Positions 5,400-10,434 of a DNA stretch of 10,434 nucleotides are shown in pieces. The notes beneath the pieces are model-generated. The model was not told where the DNA came from. It searched no databases and saw nothing but the letters and a program-made list of their open reading frames with translations. A program made the translations under genes and the position numbers. The DNA is from Rhodocyclaceae bacterium (lineage in GTDB: Bacteria; Pseudomonadota; Gammaproteobacteria; Burkholderiales; Rhodocyclaceae): contig JAFSWK010000114.1 in the NCBI GenBank assembly GCA_017444505.1, forward strand, positions 1-10,434, read 5' to 3'. Each line of letters begins with the position of its first letter. Positions within the stretch are counted from its first letter, which is position 1.

Positions 5400-6452
5400 A
5401 TGGCCACCCAGAAAAACACCCCGCTGCCGCCGGATTTTCAGTTAGAGGAATACCGCATCGTGCGGCAACTTTCCTCGGGCGGCTTTTCGCTGGTCTATCT
5501 GGCCGAAGATGCCGAAGGCGAAATCGTCGCCATCAAGGAATATCTGCCCAACTCGCTGGCGCTGCGCAGCGAAGGGCAAACCGCGCCGCAGATTCCGCAA
5601 GAGCACTATTCCACCTTCATGTACGGCATGAAATGCTTTTTTGAGGAAGGGCACTCCCTGGCGCGCATCGTGCATCCGAATGTGGTGCGGGTGCTCAACT
5701 TTTTCCGCGCCAACGGCACGGTCTACATGGTGATGACCTACGAAGAAGGGCTGACGCTGGCGCAATACATCCGCTACCGCCGCAACGCCAAGCGCCCGCC
5801 ATCCGAGCGGCTCATTCGCGCCATTTTTGCCCGTCTGCTCGACGGGCTGCGCGAAGTGCACATCAACCGCCTGCTGCATCTGGACATCAAGCCATCCAAC
5901 ATTTACCTGCGGCAAGATGGCTCGCCCGTGCTGCTTGATTTTGGTGCCGCGCGGCAAACCCTGTACGCCGAACGTCCCTACCTCAAGCCCATGTTCACCC
6001 CCGGCTATGCGCCGCCGGAGCATTTTCGCGGCAAAAAGCTCGGCCCGTGGACCGACATTTACGGCATCGGTGCCAGTATGCACGCCTGTGTCACCGGACG
6101 CGCGCCGCAGCGCGCCGAAAAGCGGCTGGAAGAAGACCGTCTGCTGCCGCTGGTCGACAGCGAGCACGCCCAGCGTTATTCGCACGAACTGCTCGCCGCC
6201 ATTGATGCCTGCCTGCGTATTGAACCCGAAGAGCGCCCGGCCAGTGTGCCGCTGTTGCAAAAAGTGCTGCGCGAAAAATCCCGTCCGCCTGCGGAGCCGG
6301 ACGACGGCAGAATGGCAGACGAAAGCGCAGACGCATACGAACGCGAAACCGGGCGCGAATACCAAGGCGAACACGAATACGAATACGAAAACCGATACGA
6401 CGAACTGGACGAAGAGGAAATCCCCACCTCCGAACAAAGCACACTCGCATGA
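5400..6452 (+). CDS. Soluble Hanks-type serine/threonine protein kinase with an acidic tail
   Basis: This 350-residue kinase phosphorylates Ser/Thr on unknown substrates. The Gly-rich loop is SSGGFSLVYL (25-34), the ATP-anchoring lysine is Lys46 (VAIKEYLP), the catalytic loop is HLDIKPSN (160-167) with Asp162, Lys164 and Asn167, DFG is at 180-182, and YAPPE is at 203-207. The catalytic Arg of HRD is replaced by Leu, as in kinases that need no activation-loop phosphorylation. There is no transmembrane segment. Residues ~300-345 are strongly acidic with repeated Glu-Tyr (EYEYEN), probably disordered. The ATG at 5400 lacks a clear ribosome site. The gene overlaps the PP2C gene by four bases (ATGA), so kinase and phosphatase are made as a pair. 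Targets cannot be deduced. Confidence 0.93.
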   Translation: MATQKNTPLPPDFQLEEYRIVRQLSSGGFSLVYLAEDAEGEIVAIKEYLPNSLALRSEGQTAPQIPQEHYSTFMYGMKCFFEEGHSLARIVHPNVVRVLNFFRANGTVYMVMTYEEGLTLAQYIRYRRNAKRPPSERLIRAIFARLLDGLREVHINRLLHLDIKPSNIYLRQDGSPVLLDFGAARQTLYAERPYLKPMFTPGYAPPEHFRGKKLGPWTDIYGIGASMHACVTGRAPQRAEKRLEEDRLLPLVDSEHAQRYSHELLAAIDACLRIEPEERPASVPLLQKVLREKSRPPAEPDDGRMADESADAYERETGREYQGEHEYEYENRYDELDEEEIPTSEQSTLA

Positions 6453-7369
6453 AATTCAGCATTTATCAGGAAAGTCGCCTTGGCCAGCGTTCCCTCAATC
6501 AGGACCGCACGGCCTACTGCTACTCACGCGACGCGCTGCTCATGGTCGTCGCCGACGGCATGGGCGGCATTCCCAACGGCGACATGGCCGCGCAGGTTGC
6601 CACGCAAACCTTCGTGCAACGCTTTCAGCGCATGGCGCAGCCCGTGCTGGACGACCCGCAGCATTTTCTCGTGCAAACCATGCGCATGGCGCATTACAAC
6701 ATTGTCGAACAAGCCCGCGCCAAGCACTTTTCGCCCATTCCCTGCACCACCATCGTCGTATGTATTGTCCAGCAAGGCACTGCCTACTGGGCGCACGCCG
6801 GCGACTCGCGTCTGTATTTACTGCGTCGGCGGCGCATTGCGCTGCGCACGCACGACCATTCCCGCGTACAGCAACTGCTCTCGCAAGGGCTGATTAGCGC
6901 CGAAGAAGCCGCCACCCACCCCGACCGCAACCGCGTACTATGCTGTCTGGGCGGCCCGCTGCTGCCCAATCCCGAATTCAGCAAACCGCACCCGCTGCGC
7001 GACAACGACCGTCTCTTGCTCTGTTCGGACGGTCTCTGGGGGCCGCTGGGCAACGCCCGCATTCTCACCATGCTGGGCGATACGAAAAAAGACCTCAACG
7101 CCATCGTCCCCGACATGCTCACGCAAGCCGAAGTGCGCGGCGGCAAAACCTGCGACAACGTCTCGCTGGTCGCCATGCACTGGCGCGACGAAAGCACCGC
7201 CGCCCCCGAAGAGCACACCATCCTCACTCAAAACATGGGCTCCAGCTACTTCACCGCCATGCACGGCGACACCGGGATGCGTCAAGGCGAGCTGCTTCAC
7301 TTTACCGACGACGAAATCGAACGCACCATCGCCGAAATCAACCAATCCATCCGCAAATTCAGCAAATAA
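6449..7369 (+). CDS. PP2C-family serine/threonine phosphatase
   Basis: This 306-residue metal-dependent phosphatase probably reverses phosphorylation by the kinase encoded just upstream. The metal-binding motifs are present: Asp19 in NQDR, Asp36 in VVADGMGG (33-40), Asp119 in AHAGDSR, Asp194 in LLCSDGLWG, and Asp236 in TCDNVSLV. The 65 or so residues after the catalytic domain are variable and helical, and no membrane segment is seen. Translation is coupled to the kinase by the ATGA overlap. RNase PH follows after only seven bases. In other proteobacteria such pairs act in stress signalling or type VI secretion control, but no secretion genes are in this window. Confidence 0.95.
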   Translation: MKFSIYQESRLGQRSLNQDRTAYCYSRDALLMVVADGMGGIPNGDMAAQVATQTFVQRFQRMAQPVLDDPQHFLVQTMRMAHYNIVEQARAKHFSPIPCTTIVVCIVQQGTAYWAHAGDSRLYLLRRRRIALRTHDHSRVQQLLSQGLISAEEAATHPDRNRVLCCLGGPLLPNPEFSKPHPLRDNDRLLLCSDGLWGPLGNARILTMLGDTKKDLNAIVPDMLTQAEVRGGKTCDNVSLVAMHWRDESTAAPEEHTILTQNMGSSYFTAMHGDTGMRQGELLHFTDDEIERTIAEINQSIRKFSK

Positions 7370-7376
7370 ATCCGCC

Positions 7377-8108
7377 ATGACCGCCCCAGCCCGCCCCCAC
7401 GCCCGCGCCCTGGACGCCCTGCGCCCCGTGCGTCTCACCCGCCGCTACACCCATCATGCCGAAGGTGCCGTACTCGTCGAATTTGGCGACACGCGCGTGC
7501 TATGCACCGCCTCGGTAGAAGAAAAAGTGCCGCCCTTCCTGAAAGGCACGGGCACAGGCTGGGTCACTGCCGAATACGGCATGTTGCCGCGCGCCACGCA
7601 CACCCGCACCGCCCGCGAAGCGGCCAAAGGCAAGCAAAGCGGGCGCACGCAGGAAATCCAGCGGCTGATTGGCCGCGCGCTGCGCGCCGTCATTGATTTG
7701 ACCGCGTTAGGCGAACGGCAAATCACCCTCGACTGTGACGTCCTGCAAGCCGACGGCGGCACGCGCACCGCCGCCATCACCGGCGCCGCATTGGCGCTGC
7801 ACGACGCCTGCACCCATCTGGTCGCCAGCGGCCAGCTTGCCGCGCACCCCATGCGCGAACTTGTCGCCGCCGTCTCCGTCGGCCTGCTCGACGGTCAAGC
7901 CCGTCTTGACCTCGAATATGTAGAAGACAGCGCCTGCGACACCGACATGAACGTCGTCATCACCGAAACCGGCGGCATCATCGAAATACAAGGCACCGCC
8001 GAAGGCACCCCCTTCACCCGCGCGCAACTCGACGAACTGCTCGCCCTCGCCCAAGACGGCATCCGCCAGCTCATCACCGCCCAACGGCAGGCACTGACCG
8101 AAGGCTAG
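7377..8108 (+). CDS. rph: Ribonuclease PH
   Basis: This phosphorolytic 3'-to-5' exoribonuclease trims tRNA precursors and structured RNA ends. The 243-residue protein is of family length. It shows FGDTRVLCTASVEE (36-49), the tRNA-binding GRTQEIQRLIGRALR segment (89-103), the phosphate-binding GGTRTAAITGA (127-137) and the acidic active-site stretch EDSACDTDMN (183-192). The ATG at 7377 is seven bases after the phosphatase stop, so the three genes probably form one transcript. The rdgB/hemW genes that often follow rph are absent: a minus-strand gene ends head-on, and the two stop codons share the palindrome CTAG. Confidence 0.98.
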   Translation: MTAPARPHARALDALRPVRLTRRYTHHAEGAVLVEFGDTRVLCTASVEEKVPPFLKGTGTGWVTAEYGMLPRATHTRTAREAAKGKQSGRTQEIQRLIGRALRAVIDLTALGERQITLDCDVLQADGGTRTAAITGAALALHDACTHLVASGQLAAHPMRELVAAVSVGLLDGQARLDLEYVEDSACDTDMNVVITETGGIIEIQGTAEGTPFTRAQLDELLALAQDGIRQLITAQRQALTEG

Positions 8109-8569
8109 GCGAACACGTCCACGCGCATCTGCCGCCCCTGAAAACGCTGCATAACGGACAGCACTGATTCCCACCACTTCACCATCTTCGCGCCATCTTC
8201 CCGCGTCCGCGCCTGCGCAAGGCCGTCCTGCGCAATCTGTACATAGTTATAGCACGTCTGATCAGCCGGCAAACCTTCCAGACTGATAGCGTCCGGCGAA
8301 AGTCCGTCAGTCGACAACAACACCAACCGAAACGACTCTTCAAGTGTCATGCTCCCATTGCGGACTTGTTCATTTGCCCAGTCGAATAATTCCCGACGAG
8401 TCATTGAAGTAAAATCCACCGGCTTGCTGCTTTCCGTGCGCGGCGCATCTTCCACCGTCTGCGGCGCGCTGGCGGCGTGGGCGGCGTTGGCGGTAATCTT
8501 TTGTACCCGTTCGGTTGCGCGCAGCGAGGCGGTGTATAGATAGCTGGCGCTGGTTGCTTCCACTCGCAT
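8105..8569 (-). CDS. Unknown 154-residue protein with a predicted sigma-54 promoter
   Basis: I do not recognise this protein. Residues 1-45 are rich in Ala, Thr and Ser and probably disordered, with no signal peptide. The middle reads SMTRRELFDWANEQVRNGSM and looks alpha-helical. The C-terminus VLSVMQRFQG..MRVDVFA nearly repeats that of the gene at the right edge. The N-terminus (YLYTASLRATERVQKITANA) resembles that of the gene at 9289-10053. The ATG at 8569 has AGGGGA upstream. A consensus RpoN promoter lies 42 bases before it. The cysteine-poor, unstructured Ser/Ala/Thr N-terminus would fit a type III or flagellar export signal, but that is inference. The gene converges on rph with overlapping stop codons and no terminator in between. 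Confidence 0.85.
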   Translation of the reverse strand: MRVEATSASYLYTASLRATERVQKITANAAHAASAPQTVEDAPRTESSKPVDFTSMTRRELFDWANEQVRNGSMTLEESFRLVLLSTDGLSPDAISLEGLPADQTCYNYVQIAQDGLAQARTREDGAKMVKWWESVLSVMQRFQGRQMRVDVFA

Positions 8570-8610
8570 CGTCGTCCCCTTTCCCTGTGAAATCGTTCAC
8601 ACTTTTCCAA

Positions 8611-8625
8611 GCAAGACCCGTGCCA
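8611..8625 (-). promoter_or_regulatory. Sigma-54 (RpoN) promoter of the 154-residue gene
   Basis: The minus strand reads TGGCAC-GGGTC-TTGC, a perfect match to TGGCAC-N5-TTGC, followed by TT. The -12 GC lies 42 bases upstream of the ATG, which leaves about a 30-base leader. Such promoters need an enhancer-binding activator such as a flagellar FleQ/FlrC type or NtrC type. An inverted repeat CGGCAA-TGT-TTGCCG sits just upstream at 8634-8648. Confidence 0.8.
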
Positions 8626-8633
8626 GTGCGAAT

Positions 8634-8716
8634 CGGCAATGTTTGCCGAAGCATGGCGTACCCTCACGCCTTACAGCCATGGAAACGGTTTGGTTTTGAC
8701 AGTGCGCGAAACGCGC
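8634..8716. promoter_or_regulatory. Inverted repeats in the divergent intergenic region, possible activator sites
   Basis: Three dyads lie upstream of the sigma-54 promoter: CGGCAA-TGT-TTGCCG (8634-8648), GGCGT-ACCCTC-ACGCC (8655-8670) and GCGCG-AAA-CGCGC (8704-8716). Sigma-54 activators bind dyads upstream of the promoter, so one or more could be enhancer sites. They could also act on the flhE-like gene on the other strand. A TTGACA at 8696-8701 and a TAGAAT at 8731-8736 are present but too far apart (29 bases) for a standard sigma-70 promoter. Confidence 0.35.
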
Positions 8717-8788
8717 CTTTGGTTATACGCTAGAATGGCCTCCGCGTACTGGTACGCAATTTCACCAACCTTTTACGAGGAACATGAA

Positions 8789-9232
8789 ATGGATATTAAA
8801 AAGCATTTGTTTTCCATTATTTTTGCATTGACTGCCGCTGTCTTGCTCGCCCATGACGCCAGCGCAGCCTCTGGCGGCTACGGAACGTATACGACCGCTC
8901 CCACTATCTACAGCAAAAACCAGTGATTTTACTCGGAATACCCCGTGCCGAAAAACGGTCTTCCGCATCCTTCCAAAATCACCCATGTTCGCTACCAATG
9001 GAGCTATGGCTCCCGCCCAGCGGGACTGCAAGTAGTGCTATGCGTCGGCAACGCTATTGCATGTCGTGACGTCACAAATTATCCTTCCGGAAGCGTGGAT
9101 TTTACTGCGGACAACCTACCCTTGACCCTGCCGATAAGGATATACGCGCGCGTTCAAGGCTCTCCTTACAGCTCAATGTATCCTTTGAATGGGTCTGTTT
9201 CCGAGATCATTGTGTGCTTCGACACGCTTTAA
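8789..9232 (+). pseudogene. flhE: FlhE-like flagellar periplasmic protein, interrupted by an in-frame TGA
   Basis: FlhE is a periplasmic protein of the flagellar system that gates proton flow and aids flagellar assembly. The ATG at 8789 follows GAGGA with a seven-base spacer and starts a signal peptide (MDIKKHLFSIIFALTAAVLL, cleavage likely after ASA). Codon 46 is TGA (8924-8926), and the same frame then runs on for 101 codons to TAA at 9230-9232. The second part contains RYQWSYGSRPAGLQVVLC, ACRDV, ARVQGS and GSVSEIIVC. These match the W/RY..PAGL.V.LC..C and GS...I.V pattern I know from FlhE. A TGG-to-TGA change would explain the break (NQ-W-FYSEYPVP). It may be a pseudogene, a sequencing error or read-through. 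It sits alone, without flhB or flhA. Confidence 0.65.
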
Positions 9233-9238
9233 TCTGCC

Positions 9239-9276
9239 ATCGCCACAGCGGCAGCGTTCCTGCTTGCTGTGGCGAT
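9239..9276. terminator. Stem-loop between the convergent flhE-like gene and the 9289 gene
   Basis: ATCGCCACAGC (9239-9249) pairs perfectly with GCTGTGGCGAT (9266-9276) across a 16-base loop. It sits 7 bases after the plus-strand stop and 13 bases from the minus-strand stop. The T run is short on either strand, so termination may be weak. It could also protect the transcript 3' ends. Confidence 0.6.
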
Positions 9277-9288
9277 TTGCCAGTGCGC

Positions 9289-10053
9289 TCATGCAGATGC
9301 CTTGCCCCAATCGTTCCATCCAATCGCTTCCAGATAGGCATCGGACTGCAAATTCGTAAATTGCACAAACGTCTTCAGAATATCCATCGATGAAATTCCT
9401 TTGAGAATATCGCTTTGATACATCTGCCAGTATTTTGCATCCATACCCAGATCCGGAAAATTCGATTTATCTCCGTAGCCCAACTCGCTCCTGTCGGGCA
9501 CTTCGTCCGCCCAATAACCCTGATCCGTCGCTTCACGATACTCATAGGGCTGGGAATTTGTGAAATCAATCATTTTTCCCATAATTTCCAGCGGGTCGGT
9601 TCCCTTGCTCTTTTCCGCTTCATACAGTGCCTGGCGCTGCGCATCAATGCGCATCGCCATCTGGTTGAATCGTTCAATGTAGGCATAGGCGTCATCATCG
9701 TCCATGTTTTTGCCGCTGGAAGCCAATCTAGCCGGCCCTGGTCCTCCCTCAATAGGCAACGTGTAAACAATCATGCTCGGCGATTCCGCCATGCGCCGGG
9801 CGGCATCTTTTACAGTGCTGGGGCTGGCTTGCGCATACCAGTTCAAAAACGCCTCCTGTCTCGGCGTTCTGGGGCGCACAGGCGCGTCTTCTCGGGCGGC
9901 CAGCGCCTTGCCCGCGTTCGAAATCGTCACCTGTTCGGTAGTTTCTGCCGCAGCGGCAGTGATTGCCTGCGTGATGCGGCTTGTCTGCCGCTGCGCCGAT
10001 AGCGCGGCAATGCCGCCATAGGCCGAGACGCCGTAGCTTGCCTGAATCATCAT
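9289..10053 (-). CDS. Unknown 254-residue protein with a predicted sigma-54 promoter
   Basis: I do not recognise this protein. The ATG at 10053 (10050 also possible) has GGGGAG six bases upstream. A TTG further upstream at 10098 would lie inside the sigma-54 -12 element and is rejected. The N-terminus (ASYGVSAYGGIAALSAQRQT, then SRITQAITAAAAETTEQVTI) is Ala/Thr/Ser/Gln-rich, lacks a signal peptide and resembles the start of the 154-residue protein. The rest is mixed and acidic: TPRQEAFLNWYAQASPST, a DDDDAYAYIERFNQMAMRID helix, then an aromatic-rich part with YGDKSNFPDLGMDAKYWQMY. No membrane segment is seen. Both proteins share the RpoN promoter geometry and may be co-regulated and exported, which is inference. 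Confidence 0.82.
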   Translation of the reverse strand: MMIQASYGVSAYGGIAALSAQRQTSRITQAITAAAAETTEQVTISNAGKALAAREDAPVRPRTPRQEAFLNWYAQASPSTVKDAARRMAESPSMIVYTLPIEGGPGPARLASSGKNMDDDDAYAYIERFNQMAMRIDAQRQALYEAEKSKGTDPLEIMGKMIDFTNSQPYEYREATDQGYWADEVPDRSELGYGDKSNFPDLGMDAKYWQMYQSDILKGISSMDILKTFVQFTNLQSDAYLEAIGWNDWGKASA

Positions 10054-10094
10054 GATGCGCTCCCCGAAACGAAAGAAATGCCTCCAGTTTTTAA

Positions 10095-10109
10095 GCAATT
10101 TTCATGCCA
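10095..10109 (-). promoter_or_regulatory. Sigma-54 (RpoN) promoter of the 254-residue gene
   Basis: The minus strand reads TGGCAT-GAAAA-TTGC, one mismatch from TGGCAC-N5-TTGC, and is followed by TTAAAA. The -12 GC is 42 bases before the ATG at 10053, exactly the spacing at the other sigma-54 promoter. It lies in the short gap behind the third unknown gene, so that gene ends about 40 bases upstream of it. Confidence 0.72.
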
Positions 10110-10148
10110 AATAGACCAGATCGATGTCCTGCGCGCACTGACCAAGTC

Positions 10149-10434
10149 TCAGGCAAACACATCCACGCTCATGCTCTGCCCCTGAAAACGTTGCATGACG
10201 GACAGGGCAGATTCAAACAAATCCAAATACTGCTGCCCGATTTCCTGATTGCCGTAGGCAAGATGTTCTCTCGCCACCGCAACGCCATCGCGCGCTATCT
10301 GCGTGAAATCAAACACCTCATCCCCTTTGGGAAACTCAATCCTGCCAGTCGCTTCGTTGTAGCGCAGTGCGCCACTCAGAAGCATCATCGTGCCGAGATT
10401 GCTCATCTCCTCAAAAGATATTTCCCCTTGGAGG
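10149..10434 (-). CDS. Unknown protein, C-terminal part (5' end beyond the window), paralogue of the 154-residue protein
   Basis: An ATG at 10406 preceded by GAGGAG looks like a start, but the frame stays open to the window edge. The upstream codons (LQGEISFEEM) align with GSMTLEESFR of the 154-residue protein, as does what follows (MMLLSG with VLLSTDG). The GAGGAG is therefore probably a Glu-Glu codon pair, and the gene extends past base 10434. Shared residues continue through F/YTQIARDG against YVQIAQDG and end in ALSVMQRFQGQSMSVDVFA. The DNA of the 3' 65 bases is roughly 80% identical to the paralogue (10151-10215 against 8107-8171). The function is unknown; it ends 40 bases before the next RpoN promoter. 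Confidence 0.8.
   Translation of the reverse strand, partial: LQGEISFEEMSNLGTMMLLSGALRYNEATGRIEFPKGDEVFDFTQIARDGVAVAREHLAYGNQEIGQQYLDLFESALSVMQRFQGQSMSVDVFA

Noticed and set aside
5442..6437. 331-residue minus-strand frame opposite the kinase
   Set aside because: It is antisense to a well-supported kinase. Its Phe/Val repeats simply mirror the Glu-Tyr codon repeats.
9415..10002. 195-residue plus-strand frame opposite the 254-residue gene
   Set aside because: The minus-strand gene has a promoter, ribosome site and a related N-terminus; the plus frame has none of these.
10054..10098. Longer start (TTG at 10098) for the 254-residue gene
   Set aside because: The TTG lies within the -12 box of the sigma-54 promoter, upstream of the predicted transcription start, and the ATG at 10053 has a good ribosome site.
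10404..10406. ATG with GAGGAG as the start of the last minus-strand gene
   Set aside because: The frame is open to the window edge, and upstream residues align with the paralogue, so the gene more likely starts outside the window.

Overview
The window joins the integrase end of a small integrated phage or satellite element to a stretch of ordinary bacterial chromosome. The GC-rich composition (frequent GCGC runs) and the order queA-tgt, then Ser/Thr kinase-PP2C phosphatase-rph, suggest a betaproteobacterium; I cannot name the genus. The kinase/phosphatase pair directly upstream of rph is an arrangement I associate with that class.

Bases 1 to about 2965 are the mobile element. It carries the end of an AlpA-like excisionase/regulator, a coupled 93-residue orphan, a structured leader that resembles the C4 antisense-RNA control of phage antirepressors, a BRO-N antirepressor, a 31-residue basic/hydrophobic peptide ORF lying between two terminators, and a tyrosine integrase pointing away from a tRNA-Leu(CAA) gene. 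That tRNA is the probable attachment site. No capsid, tail, lysis or replication genes are visible here.

Bases 2965 to 8108 are core chromosome. The tRNA diverges from queA and tgt, which overlap and catalyse two steps of queuosine tRNA modification. A three-gene run follows: a soluble kinase with an acidic tail, its PP2C phosphatase (ATGA overlap) and RNase PH.

Bases 8105 to 10434 are the least familiar part. Three minus-strand genes encode unrecognised proteins that share modules with one another: the first and third share a C-terminus, and the first and second have similar N-termini. The first and second are each preceded by a close match to the sigma-54 (RpoN) promoter consensus, at exactly the same distance from the start codon. 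Between them, on the plus strand, lies an FlhE-like flagellar periplasmic gene interrupted by an in-frame TGA. RpoN promoters next to a flagellar gene suggest that the unknown genes belong to a flagellum- or RpoN-linked programme; this is inference. The third unknown gene continues past the right edge.
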